From positions 1,670,122 to 1,734,121 of the forward strand of contig JAYKAV010003066.1 of the NCBI GenBank assembly GCA_035582835.1: a DNA stretch of 64,000 nucleotides. The letters are read 5' to 3'. The stretch comes from Phoebastria nigripes. Taxonomy: Eukaryota > Chordata > Aves > Procellariiformes > Diomedeidae. Below the pieces are notes generated by a model that saw nothing but the letters and a program-made list of their open reading frames with translations, did no database searches and was not told the origin of the DNA. Numbering within the stretch: the stretch's first letter is position 1; each line of letters opens with the position of its first letter. This document shows positions 23,973 through 37,279 of this stretch, piece by piece. A program made the position numbers and the translations under genes.

Positions 23973-25115
23973 TGTATTGGGTTTGCTTGGAAAGGTTTTC
24001 GTAGCAGAGCGGCTACAGGGGTGGCTTCCGTGAGAAGCTGCTAGAAGCTTCCCGTATGTCCGATGGAGCCAATGCCAGCCGGCTCCAAGACCGACCTGCC
24101 ACTGGCCAAGGCTGAGCCCATCAGCAACGGTGGTAATGCCTCTGTGATAACATATTTAAGATGGGGAAAAAAAACCTGTGCAACTGTAGCAGAAGAGAGG
24201 AGTGAGACTATGCAAGAGAAACAACCCTGCAGACACCAAGGTCAGTGAAGAAGGACGGGGAGGAGGTGGTCCAGGCACTGGAGCAGAGATTCCCCTGCAG
24301 CCCATGGTGAAGACCATGGTGAGGCAGGCTGTCCCCCTGCAGCCCATGGAGGTTAACGGTGGAGCAGATATCCACCTGCAGCCCGTGGAGGACCCCACAC
24401 CAGAGCAGGTGGATGCCTGAAGGAGGCTGTGGCCCCGTAGGAAGCCCGTGCTGGAGCAGGCTCCTGGCAGGACCTGTGGACCCGTGGAGAAAGGAGCCTA
24501 CGCTGGAGCAGGTTGGCTGGCAGGACTTGTGACCCCATGGGGGACCCACGCTGGAGCAGTCTGCTCCTGAAGGACTGCAGCCCGTGGAAGGGACCCATGC
24601 TGGAGTAGTTTGTGAAGAACTGCAGCCTGTGGGAAGGGCTCACGTTGGAGAAGTTCGTGGAGGACTGTCTCCCGTGGGAGGGACTCCACACTGGAGCAGG
24701 GGAAGAGCGTGAGGAGTCCTCCCCCTGAGGAGGAAGGAGTGGCAGAGGCAACGTGTGATGAACTGACTGCAACCCCCATTCCCCATCCCCCTGCACCGCT
24801 CAGCGGGGAGGAGGTAGAGAAAATCGGGAGTGAAGTTGTGCCCGGGAAGAAGGGAATAGCGGGGGGAAGGTGTTTTAAGATTCGTTTTTATTTCTCATTA
24901 TCCTACTCTGATTTGATTGGTAATAAACTAAATTAATATTCCCCAAGTCGAGTCTGTTTTGCCCATGACGGTAATTGCTGAATGATCTCTCCCTGTCCTT
25001 ATCTCGACCCACAAGCCCTTTCATTATATTTTCTCTCCCCTGTCCAGTTGAGGATGGGGAGTCATAGAGCGGCTTTGGTGGCTACCTGGCATCCAGCCAG
25101 GGTCAACCCACCACA
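23973..25115 (+). mobile_element. Solo LTR of an endogenous retrovirus, ERVL-type (1143 bp)
   Basis: The element begins TGTATTGGGTTTGCTTGG and ends AACCCACCACA (TG...CA termini). It is flanked by a perfect 5-bp target-site duplication, CCCTG at 23968-23972 and 25116-25120, the length typical of ERVL-class insertions. The plus orientation is supported by AATAAA at 24922 near the 3' side and a TATA-like CATATTTAAG at 24151. The central part (24270-24700) holds degenerate tandem units built on CTGCAGCCC(A/G)TGG and CTGGAGCAG, a known feature of this neoavian LTR type as I recall it. There is no internal retroviral region; it is a product of LTR-LTR recombination. Short open frames inside it are not genes. 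I am not certain of the Repbase family name. Confidence 0.88.
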
Positions 25116-25120
25116 CCCTG

Positions 25121-28100
25121 TAGCAACTTCCATCTACAGGTGACAATGTGATGGAGCCCCAGCCCAAAGGAAAGACACACCCCCATTCCCCATGTCAGCT
25201 ATATACCATTTTAGACAACCTCAGAAAACCTTGCTAATAATTTGAGACCCAAACGTCGCATCAAATTTTTCATTTCTACTGCAATATGAGTCTCAGAAGA
25301 TAACCATTCACATTCCTGGTGCTGCAGGACATAACTTGCCAGTAGAGACTACCTGCTCCAGCCCAGCCTCCTGCCAATGGGCCAGGGACCTTTGCTAGCA
25401 CACCTTCTCCTAGTCATGTAACAAGGTGGCTCCTAGCGTGGCAAATTACTTTTGAAACTGTCAAAAGAGAACTAGGAAAGCTTATCAAACCTGCTTCCTA
25501 CTTGGAGCAAGGCACACAGTTCGATTTACTTGAGTATTGTTCTCCCCAAGACACTGCATGCTCTGTGAAGCCTCCTCCAGATAAAAATAGATTGGAAAGA
25601 TAGGAAATGCTTGGAGCGGTCCTAATCATCAGGACGAAAGCCAGGAGAAACAGATTGTCCTCTGTCTACTATTAACATAATTAAGGAGAAGTTTGGCTCG
25701 GATCAGCTTTGGTTCCAGTTCCCCCCACCTGGCAAACTTCATAGCTAGATCTCCTTTTCTTCAGCGATCTCGTTGCAGAGCAGCTGGGACACTTCAGTCC
25801 TGTGCCAAGAATACAGATATTGGCATTGACACTTCTGGTAGAGTAGCAAACACAACTTTATGGGTCTTAACAATGCTGCCTAATCAATTTGAGTAGTGAA
25901 GACCTAAGTTTTAGAGATAGGCTTGATACCTCTGCCACTTTTTCTTGTCCTGCTAGCAAGCTTCAGTGCCATGTATTGGCCTCATCTCTAGTTTTTCCCC
26001 CATCCTATACTGAGATTGCAAAATTAAATTATAAATTCTGACACTTTTTGTTGCTTTATGCAAGGACTTGATATCAGCCTTCTAGCCCAATCGATCTTTT
26101 TTTTGTCAAAGCAGGACAACCAAAAGAAAGGAAAGAGTAACAGCCGGCAACAGGTACCAAGCACCTCTGCTAAATACCCCCAGATTTGCAGAAGAGGATT
26201 ATTGTATCCTGAGCTGCATAGAGAACAGCGCTGCATGGGCATATACCAGTTCCTACAGGCCTGGTTGCCACTCTTTTACTCATCAATTCCCAGCACTTTA
26301 TATGGGTGAATTTTGGTGCACGTGAAAGCAGCTACCTTGGCCAATTCAGTGTTTGCGAAACATGTTGGCGTCGTCACAAGGGCACCTGGGAAGGGCTACG
26401 AACAGCTTTGCCAGCTTTCTGTCAACACAGGAGGGCCACAGAAAAGGCTGTGTGGCTTTTACTACACATCTTGCATAGACACGTTCACACAGCAAACATG
26501 GCAAGAAAGATGGATCACCCCTTGAAACAGTTTCCCACAGCTGAAACATTACAGCCAGTCAACAGAGCAGCGTCAAGGGGCCCTGCCACCTCAGCTTCAC
26601 GTTCACAAATATTTTAACTTAGGTCTGGGGCTGGCCCTTTACACCCACAACCAGGGTGAGATGGGGAAAACACCNCAGAAAGTTGTGGACTTTTAAAATC
26701 AAAACACTCCAAGTCCTCTGCACCGGGGGCACTTTTTAAACACAGCCAACCAAAACACAGCCAGAAAAAAATCCAGCTCCTGTCAGCGCTTGTCCCACAG
26801 AGGTGAGACCTCCTGTTTTGATCCAACTTCAGCTGCCATCTGCCACTTTTCCTCCTCGACCCTCTTCTCCACCTGGAGCCATCTGGGCAGACAGCCCCCT
26901 GGGCCAGCACAGCTGGGCAGGGGGGAGGACGTGTGAGGAGCCAAGTTCAGTGCTCCAGACTTTGCTGCTGGAAGCTTTTCCACCTGCCCGAAGGTGCTCT
27001 GAGCCACCATCTGCTCCAGGCTGAACAAAAAGGGAATTACAACTGAAACAGCTACCCAAGGATACAGCTAAATGTAACTGTGGCGCCTTTTGCCTANTTG
27101 GCTGCCTGGCTCCTTGTGACGGTCCATGGCACAAACCCAAACCTGACTCAGAGCTGCTCCAAGGAAGACTGGGACTTTGTTAGTCTATGAAAAGGAAAAA
27201 GCAGTTGGGCCCTGGAAGTTTTGCAAATGGGTAGCTGGCCTCTGAAACGGAGATGGGAAGCACTCACCTTGCTGTCAAATGGGGTGGGGGGGGAGGGGTG
27301 GGAAAGTGATTGCCTTTATCCCTCCCCTTGGGCACACAGCAAAGTGAAATGTCATCTAACCACCTGCAGAACTTTTAGTTAAACAACTTCTNATAAAAAT
27401 TTAAAAGCTTGCTGCTTTCTGCTGAGAAGACTGTCTTCTGTGGCTGCAGCTGCCTGACTCCAAGGAAAAGGTGTGTGGTTGGTACTGACACCGATTGCTG
27501 TGCTGTTTGCTGCAGAGAAGAGGCGGTTGCCATCCCACAAAGGGAAAGCTGAAATCTTAATGCTGTCAATAAGAAACTGGAGGAAGGAATTATTTTACCA
27601 CACATGATGAGTGGCAAAATGAGAAGGAAGTTGCAACCTTCAGCTCTGAAGCTGAATCCCAGCTTTATTGCTAACACTAAGCAGACCGGCATGCAGGCGT
27701 TTCTGGCCAATGACTGAGTCACTTCAGAAGTCACAGATTTGCTGGTGCATGCCCATAGCAAACATCCACGATCTGAGGGTGACTACTGGTCCATGTATCA
27801 AACAGTAAATGAGGACCTACTTAATCCAGTTGTGTCATACTAAGATTGCTAGCTAATTAAAAATGGAAGCTTAACCCCAGATCTGCAGTGATAATGTCAG
27901 ATGAGGATATTGCTGGCATTAGATTGCTTCGTTCTCAGCATCCCATCCCTTCCAGATGGGAATTATTTGTACTTGGATATGCACAAAGTCTTTAATTAGT
28001 GTGCTCGGAGATTCATAGATGAAAAGATCTACACAAGGCAAAAATAGTAACAATTATTATTCCTATGGTGATCTTTCCCATTACTAACTGTTTAAAAATA

Positions 28101-31100
28101 GGTATAATATGCTAAATATGGGTACTTATTACTTCCTTTGTTTAACTCTTTATTATTTTAATTCTTTGCAATGTTTTTTGTTTTACTTCTTTTGCTTTAG
28201 CTCCTCGATATCCTCATCGTGAGCTAGACCCTGTTGGGCTAAGTGACACACAGAAAAGGAGGAGATAGTCACTGCCCCAGACCTTTACTGCTTGATTGCA
28301 GTACAAGAGATGAGATAGATTGAGATCAAGCGCTGAGACAAAACCAGTCAGTGCAATTTGCAATAGCGTCATTGGCCCACCGTGCCTGCTGGTGGGTACC
28401 TGCGAGGCTAGGTGGCATGGCAAAGAAGGGTTTTAAGGAGGGATTGTAAGGAGGATCAGGAGGTTGCTTTGATAATGCCTGTGGAGAATGGCTTTCTCAG
28501 TGAAAGGGGAAAAGTCTCAGTGCTCCTCTTCAAGGTGCTTCATAAGCAGGGCCACTCAGGCAGGGGCTACAGCCACCCTGGCTTGTTTATCACATTCATT
28601 GCTGCTGCAGAGGGTCACATTTGCGATGCAGAAGAGACACACATGCCTTGTGAAATGCTGTTTAGTTACCCTTTGCATAGAAAAAAATCATAGAAACTGA
28701 GAGGTGTTGTTTCCAGTGTTCCTCAACATTTTTAGTCAAAGGATCACAGAAGATTGTTTGTACAGCAGTGCCACAAAGATTTGCATTTCCAACCACAAAA
28801 AAGGGCCAAAGTCTGAAGGTTTGTCTCTTACCGCTACTTCTTTTTGTTGTTTTTTGTTGATACAGGTGAGTAGCTGCATGGGCAATTGTTACAAATATTA
28901 TTCTGCAGTCTTTTCCTGGATCACCTTCTCATGTTTCACGGAGCCGATCACAGATGGGGGAATGCTGATTTTACCTATCCTTGTGCCTGGAAGTGGGGTC
29001 AACTGTACTTCAAATACTGGTTTAGATGTTACCCAGATACGAGCCTGAGCAGCTAGCAGCCAGCCTGGGCTACTGCCAACAGTGACAGAGCAAGAAGATG
29101 GCGAAGGGCAGGAAAATGATGAGTTCTGACTAGCTCTGCTTAATCGAACTACAGCTGATGGCACCTCCACAAGCAAGTGGCATGGNAACAGGCCGAGACA
29201 GAAGTCTTTGCAGAAGAGACAGGATTTTCACACAGAAAGGTGTTTATGCAGTGATCGTTCAAACCGATTCCCACTCATGGTAGTTTTCTGTTCCGTGTAA
29301 TTGTGCAGCAGGGAAATACATCTCAGGTTATTTACTGCCTTGTATTAAAAAGAATAGGATTAAGGTTACAGAAGTTAGGAGGTACTATTTCAAAACAAGT
29401 CACTACCAGTGCAAAAAGGAAATGTAATGAAACATGTTAGAGGCTTCATAAGTTTTCTTAAAAGATCAATGCGTTTTTGGCCACATTTTCTGTGTGAAGA
29501 AAATGGTGAGACATCACCACTTTTTTATTTTGCTAATTTTCACATTGCGTATGTCCTAAATTGAAAACACTAATTCCTTCTAAAGAACTTCATATTCTTT
29601 CCATAGTACATCCTGTGACTCAGAGATAGAAAATCTGTTGCTAAACCTTGCTGTCTATGCTACCTGCCAGTATACTGGAAATGAGTAACCCTCAAACGTC
29701 CTTAAAGAGGAAAAAGGCCCCTCCTTGCCTAAGAATGGAAAGTTCGATAATGAACAAACATTATTTAACAGACTTAGCTTATTCATAAGAAAAGAAAAAA
29801 AGGGCACCCCAAGAGAGATACAACTAATACTAAGGACATTGGCTTCTTGAAAGTCAGGCTGGCACACCAGACTGGCACTAGACAAATGCTCTGCATGTGA
29901 AGCTGATGTAAGGTAAGGAACTCCCACAACATTTCAAAGCTACAATAGTACTCATATATTAATATTACTAACCAGACACAAAGAGAAAATATTCCTCTCC
30001 CTTTTTAAAATGTTTGTACTTTTTAGAGATTCCAGCACTGACAAAGGCAAAAATCCATCACTTCCAGTGAAGGTGAAGACCTTTGACAAGAAGTAACAGA
30101 TCACTTCCCCTTTGCTGGAGAGCACAGCTGACAGTTGTCTTCCTAAGGGTGGGTTCTCCTTGTAGGCACACACAGCTATGATGCCATTATCAAAGGCATT
30201 TTAACCTGTGGCTTTTAATTGCTTTTAAATAACCCTGTTTGTTTTAGTGTAACACTATCCTCCCAACCAGCTGTTAGGCCAAGTGCCCATTTTGTCTACC
30301 TGTCTCGCCCTGTATAGTCAAGTCTGTCCCTTGAAGTCCACGTCTCTTGTCAGCTCAGCACCTCTTAGTTTCTCATCCTTGTCTGTGTCCTCAGCACAGT
30401 CTAAATGAATGTAGTAAATGCTGCAGGAAAATAGGATGTGTAGCAGGTCATTACTGGCAGAACAAGCACTCAGGATTTTTTTGGTGGGACAAGAATTACA
30501 ACCAAACCCCGCTTCCCCTACATCGTACACATGGTTAATATCAAAGGACTTAGAATAACACGTTAAACATTTTGTTTGCTTGTGTATAATACATATCAGT
30601 CATCTTCAGGCATGTTTCTGGAGCAGATTGGGCTGCAATGCCAATGCATGAAGGAAGACACCCTTTGGAGGGAAAGGGAGCCTATCAGCAAAGTGAATAA
30701 AGACAGACAAAGCAGGACTGAGAATTCAAATGCACAGCTGATCAGCCTGCTCAGTGGTAGGTAAAGAGGCTGGGGGGTGAGGAGCTTGGCAGGAGCCTGG
30801 ACTAGCCAGTACTGAAGATCAAAGCGCAGTATTTCCCTTGATGCAGGTCAGCATAAGGCCTTGCTATCTGGCCCTGAACTACTGATAAAGAACAGTTGAG
30901 CCATGTTTTAATATGGACTTAACTGGCATGCTGCTACTAGGGCTAAACCATAAAACTGTATTTCTTGCTGGAATGAATGCTAACCCTCACTGGCTGAACA
31001 AAACAGACTTTCTTCTTCCTGAAGGAAACTCCCAGCACTTTTCCACCCACAGAGCCTAATCCTTAAGATTGGCATACCTCCTGCGAAAGGAGTTGTCAAG

Positions 31101-33962
31101 TACATGACACATTTGAGTAGTGCTTCACCTCTTTAGGGAATGTGCTTGCAGAGAAAGACAGGCCCAGTGAAGCCACCTAGAAGAGGCTATTCTTTGGAAG
31201 AAAAGCTAATGATGTATTGCAGTGGTAAGGAACAGTGTTGCAGACGTGTAATATAAAATATGGTGCATCCTGCAAAAATAACTCTGAGTCCCTGAAATAA
31301 CTCAGAGCACCAGGCTGTACTGCCAGTAATTCATCACCCATCACATTTGTTAACAGGCAGATGACAGACCCTGAAACTACACACACACACACACACAGAC
31401 TTTCATCAGTCGTAATGCTATAGGCATGGACAGGTTACATGTGGGTGATAGGAAATGATGCTGGGGAGGGTGGAATCAAATGAAAATGCAGAGATGCTTC
31501 AAAACATAAATCTCCTTTCACGTCTTCAGAGAAATACAAGATTTATTTCTGAATATAGAGGGGTGGATGCGTCTTGCTCAAGTACAGCTTCCTAAGAGCT
31601 CGATGATCTGATCCAAAAATGGTTGCTTAGGCTTCCTGTACGGAGGTGGGTGTCTGAAACAAGACAGATGAAACGTCTTCTGGAGATGCCTACATGCGGC
31701 TGTTGTTCCCTGACCACAGAAGGCATCCAGGCCCTGGGCTGGGAGGACACATCTAGCGTTCAGATGGCCATAGTCAGACGGGGGATCCCACAAAGAACAA
31801 TTAATTGTTGTGGCGTGTGCAGTGCTCAGAGCAGGGCACCATGCCCCAGCTTCTCTTCTTTTAGGCAAATAGTCCTATGACTGCAAGAAATTCATCAAGA
31901 GCTCCCCCGACTCCAGAAGCAGGATTTGGTGGGAACTGGGTATTACTGCTCCAGAGAGAGACTGGCATCCAGCTAATCCCCCTGTGAGGTGGCAGCTCCC
32001 AGCTGCCACCGAGTTCAAGAAACACATATTTCAACACACAGGCTTTGAGCAGCTGACCCAACCACAAACATCTCCTACTCTGGGAGGTAAACAGAGGGGA
32101 GGCTTCTTGGGGCGGCACAGGGCAAACCTTCATCTGTGGAAAAACGATGGGAGAGACACCATGTGAAAAAGACTCATATGGGAATGGCGCTCTCCTTCAC
32201 GTTTCTGCTGTCGGCCCGGGCTTTTCTGCTTTCCCAGTGCTAGTCGATGTGGAATGAATCGCTACAGCAGCTTGATGAAGCAACAAGCTGTGAACACATT
32301 TTCTTGTGTTATCTAACGGTGATATACTGAGGATGTGGTTAATTAGGGAATCATCCTCACCCTGGCAGACTTTCTCAAATGGAAATGGGTTTTGCGGTTT
32401 GCTGACTGCTAGGGTGAAGCTGCTGAGTGGATAGCCACAGAAGCATTTAAATGTACGTACTCCCCTGCAGGTCACCTGTTATGCAGCAATAGCCACAAAT
32501 ATGTAAAAAATGTGAAAAATGCAAAAGATAAAAAAAATCCAAGCCTTTTTTTTTTCCTTTATGAGGGTTTGGAGACTGTGTGCTGTTAACTCCTCTGACA
32601 CCATAATGAAGCCATAGATACTCATGTCAAAGAGCTATGGATGGAGGATGAAAAGTAATTTGCTGCCAAAGGTGGCAACAAACCCACATGCCATCTGAGT
32701 GTAAGCCATTTTTGTAACCATATACAGCTATGGCTGTACCCTTGTTTCTGACTCTGGAAGACTATTTTCTCCCTGTTCATCTTTGCAGGAAGGGGATTTT
32801 TGCATTTGTTTGTTTTGCCTTTTCCAGTGCATTTGGAGCTCTAGATCACAAATGTATTTGTATGGGGAAAAAAGGGAACACAGTTTAAAAAAACATAACT
32901 AAACCGAATTATTGTAGATACAGTTGATAGCTCTGGCCAGAAAAATACCTTGGTTTCAATTGTTTATAACTTTGAACAGATGGTCTGAAATTTTCCATTC
33001 TCTGACTTCAGTTTGATTTAATCAGGGGCTTTGGGCAGGAGGGAAGGGCGTTTCTTTTCATGTCAGCTGTGGGAGATCAGGCACTACAGAATAACAACAA
33101 GGGATAAAGTATTGTTTTTCACGTTAAAAAATATGTAAAGGTTGCAAGGTCACCATCCTCAGGAGGAAAGAATTGCAATTTGGCATGAAATGTGCTTTTT
33201 CCTATTTCCAGGTTACAAATGTCTGAAAAAATGTATGTTGCATACGCTCAGCAAAGACATGCTAGCAACCTTTACCTTTATTTTCTGGAAACATGGTCCA
33301 GCTTAGAGCTGAGTAGGCCCTTCTCTATAAATGCAGTTCCTTCACTCTCTTGACCATCCTGGGTACAGGCAGAGGAACTGAGACTAGGAAGCCTTTCTCT
33401 TCTGTGTTTTCAGTCCCAGAAAGAATTTAAGAACCCTTCCCACCAGGCTTACCTTGGGTTACTGGCTTTGATTTGAGAAAGTGCCAAATAATGCCAAGTG
33501 CTCCCAAATGCTGGGTCCATAACTTCTCAGGTAGGACATCCAAAATAATTAACACACACAACATGGACACTTCTGACATGGGTCTTAGCTCCTGTGGAGA
33601 TGATGCCACCCTCATGGCTTGCATAAGCCATCAGATGGTTGTTGATGTAAGCCATGTAGAAAGTCTTCTGAGAAAATAATTTTCTCCTCTGAACATGACT
33701 TGAGAGATGTTCAACAAACAGGGCTTGAGACCCTATAAGGAAAAAAACGAATTATTGCATAGCTGACAGTGAGTGTTACCCGTGCAGGGACTGTCTGCTA
33801 TCCACTTGCACTGAAAGGGAGTCCTGCAGAAAAAAGTGTTATATGTGTAAGACACATTTGCCATCCAGCCCTGATTATATTTTCCTCCTTCACCAAACTA
33901 CCCTGGTCAGAGACAGACAAGTTTGATCCCTGGCATGGTACCTTGCACAGCTAGACTAGTGT
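25121..33962. other. Intergenic, no gene recognised
   Basis: This stretch has no convincing exon. It contains a G-rich tract (27283-27302), a short AC dinucleotide repeat at 31379-31397 and an A/T-rich section at 32490-33240. All open frames are under about 130 codons and lack recognisable motifs. Confidence 0.5.
31379..31397. repeat. (AC)n microsatellite
   Basis: About nine perfect AC units. Confidence 0.9.
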
Positions 33963-33967
33963 GTTTG

Positions 33968-34533
33968 TGTCATGGTTTAACCCCAGCCGGCAACTCAGCA
34001 CCACCCAGCCGCTCGCTCACTCCCCCCNGGTGGGATGGGGGAGAGAATCAGAAGAGTAGAAGTGAGAAAACTCATGGGTTGAGATAAAGACAGTTTAATA
34101 AGTAAAGCAAAAGCCGTGCACGCAAGCAAAGCAAACCAAGGAGTTCATTCCCTACTTCCCATCGGCAGGCAGGTGTTCAGCCATCTCCAGGAAAGCAGGG
34201 CTCCATCACATGTAACCATTACTTGGGAAGACAAACGCCAGCACTCTGAATGTCCCCCCCTTCCTTCTTCTTCCCTCAGCTTTATGACGTCATATGGTAT
34301 GGAATATCCCTTTGGTCAGTTGGGGTCAGCTGTCCCGGCTGTGTCCCCTCCCAACTTTTTGGGGTGGTGGGGTGGGGTGAGAAGCAGAAAAGGCCTTGAC
34401 TCTGTGTAAGCACTGCTCAGCAGTAACGAAAACATCCCTGTGTTATCAACACTGTTTCCAGCACAAATCCAAAACATAGCCCCATACTAGCTACTATAAA
34501 GAAAATTAACTCTATCCCAGCCAAACCAGCACA
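33968..34533 (-). mobile_element. Solo LTR of an endogenous retrovirus, ERVL-type, minus orientation (566 bp)
   Basis: On the plus strand it reads TGTCATGGTTTAACCCCAGC ... CCAGCCAAACCAGCACA, with TG...CA ends and a perfect 5-bp target-site duplication GTTTG (33963-33967 and 34534-34538). I recognise the reverse complement (TGTGCTGGTTTGGCTGGG ...) as the sense strand of a widespread neoavian ERVL LTR, similar to TguERVL2 LTRs; the family name is from memory. A palindromic CRE-like TGACGTCA lies at 34285-34292. Compared with my memory of the consensus, the TATA-containing stretch beside it appears shortened. No internal viral region is present. Confidence 0.9.
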
Positions 34534-37217
34534 GTTTGCCACTCAGAAAGAAAAATATCCAAGGGAACTCAGATGGATTTTGGCCCAATATCCAAAATAT
34601 TGGACTGGGAAGTCGTGATGAAATTTTCAAAGGGCCAAAGTACCTTTGGCTTTGGTAGTTTTAGGTTATGGCCTTAGGGGGTGTCAACCTCATTTACAAC
34701 ACTGCTCTGGTGTGATCCCTTACCTGTTTCTGCCTTCTCTGCAGCAGGAGCTGGCATGACTGTCCCAGTGGTGACCCTTGGGAGTGCTGGTTAAAAGACA
34801 ACCAGACACCTTACATGATGAAGATGAAACTCACCCTCTTGACATACGCCTGTCTAACAGCAGTGGTGAATTCCCGCTGATTCAAGTGCCTACCACTACA
34901 GCAGGGAAGGAGCCTAAATTTATGAGTGAAGAGATACAAGCACTTGTCCCAACAAAAAAACACATTAAAGCAACAACACTAGCTATTTAGTAATAATTGT
35001 GCTGCGATGGCTGGAATGCAACTTAAAGATCTAGCTAAAATCTACCAGGGAGTTGCATTGTAAAACAAAGTTGTCAACATATATGTGGTTGAAATAAGAG
35101 TAAATACATTGCCTCCTTTACCTCCATAATAAATGTTGCCCCTCTATATTCTGATGGCATATAATACGTTTTTGTTAAGACATAGTTGTGCCTCATTTTT
35201 TTAATATCCAATCAATGAGAAAGCTTTCTGTTTTATTAATGAACTTTAATTCCAGCAAGTTTGTTGTGTGAGTAAACACACAAGAAGAGGAGGACAGGAT
35301 CCACAAAAATACACATCATTCACATGGCCAGGGGAGCACGTGTCCCCCCCCGGGTAAGCTGGTATTTCATTCTACATGAATTTTCATTCTCTGTGGCCAT
35401 CAGCTCATTTAAGTAAGTGCCAGCCTGCTTGGTGGGGAAAGCATGGAGCCCTCTCAGGAATATGGGCTTGATCTGAAGCTCGGGAAAAAATCACCACATT
35501 ACCACTGTTTTCAACAGTGCCTGTGCAGAAATGAATACCAGAAAATGGTCTCATTCACCTCCCAGTACTGCAAACTCTTAACTCCCCAAAGCAGCAATAG
35601 GCTGTTTGCTTCTCTTTTGTATACAGTTGCAAAGACTGAAGCATCTTTAACATGTGTTCATTTTTTTGAAACTGCCCGTGGCACTTGTGGCAATGGACTG
35701 GAATGATTGCAGAGATGTGCAGAGGAACCAGCTCCTTGGACGAAAGCCAGCCAACTTGCGTCCTCTCCAGTTACTGGATAGCAAGTATCAGGGAAATGAT
35801 GTAGTTCCTAAGAACTGCTGAGGTCAACAGCTGAAATCTGTTGTTTGTTGGGTTTTTAAATATTTCCCTCCAGGCCACAGACAAAAGTTGCCAAGATAGG
35901 TAGATTGAAGCGCATTTTAAGAGAACAGCACGTTGGGTACTAAAAGCCCAGCTCCGCAGGTGGAAGAGGCCCTCCGTGCGGCGTGGCAGCAAGGGGGAAG
36001 AGCAGGAAGGGAAGGAACGGCTGGACTCGGTGCAGGCATTCCTGCCAGAGCGCGATGGGCAGGAGCAAGGACTGTATGACCAAGGCAGGAGTCGTTCTGC
36101 ATCAAAGCCACAGGTTGCCAGTACCACAGGGACAGGTTTCCAATTTCTTTCTATGCATAGCCAAAATCTCTCAGGAACTCCTTCAAGATTTCATCCCCAA
36201 ATCTATGAAGTATGATCACTGGTGATTTCACGGGATTTCCAGCATTGACAGGGAAAATGACACCAAAAAGTTTTTTGGAAAGTCAGTGTTACTAAACCAG
36301 GATTTAAACACAAGGCAGAAAAGTAATTCAAATGCAAACACTGTCTCCTTGGCTAATCCTACTCAGAAATCTTTTCTTAGTATGAGATAAAAATGCATAT
36401 TAAATCCTCTCCTGTTTAGAGCAAAGCCATTTTAGAAGCTGTTGTTGTATAGACTACATCCAAACAGCACTTAATATATGGCAGAAGCTTTATTATGTAT
36501 CTGTTAGCTTAATTTAACATCAAAGTGAAAAGACACTCAAGGGTCACAGAGCAGCCAGTGTTGTTTCTAGTCACAGGAGGCAGCTTTCTCATCTGCAGAC
36601 CCTGAAGTTCTCTCTCCTCTTTCTTGAGCAAGATCATCTGTGGGCAAACCAGGGCCTGAAGAGTCACCATTAAAATCAGATGGCAGCTTGGTTCCTATCC
36701 TCACTGCGAATCACATCAAACCTTGACGCCTCACTTTTCTTGCCAATAGCACTTTAGGGTGGTAGGACAAACCTGTGTGGGTTCATCGATTACCAGTCAA
36801 GGAAAAAATTCTGTAATCGGTTAGTCCAAACTCCTACAAAACACAAGCTCTAGGAGTGTCCTGAAAGAGTTTCGATTTGAGTCAAAGTTACTCCTTCAAA
36901 CAAGAATTCATGCAGGGAGTCTTTTGGCTTAATGCTGTGTATGTTTGGAAAGAGGTGAGATTTTTTAACCATAACAGCTTGCTATGAGACAAAAAAACAG
37001 GTTGAAGGAAGACTTGCTTTTAAATATGTCACTGGCAATAAAAGCATTCACATTTGTGCCAGTAAATTTAGCATCCAAAATGAAGCTTTAATGCTACCTC
37101 TATTTTTTTTCATGCTGAACTCGCATGGTCTCTATTTTGAACAAAAAAAAGGAGAAAACACTTTGAGAAACTAACTTTCAATGTTAATGTGCTTTAATTT
37201 TTAACTGAGATATACTG

Positions 37218-37279
37218 TCTCCTCTCCTCTCCTCTCCTCTCCTCTCCTCTCCTCTCTTCTCCTCTCCTCTCCTCCCCCC
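37218..37279. repeat. (CTCTC)n pentanucleotide polypyrimidine repeat
   Basis: This is a roughly 60-bp pyrimidine tract built on CCTCT units with one TTCT interruption near 37257, ending in a run of C. It is a likely polymorphic microsatellite. Confidence 0.92.

Noticed and set aside
24063..24936. Short open frames within 23973-25115
   Set aside because: They lie inside a solo LTR and are products of its internal tandem units, not genes.
34778..34990. 70-codon plus-strand open frame beside the second LTR
   Set aside because: It has no recognised motif and no ATG at the start (GTG/TTG-type start), and a length like this is expected by chance.
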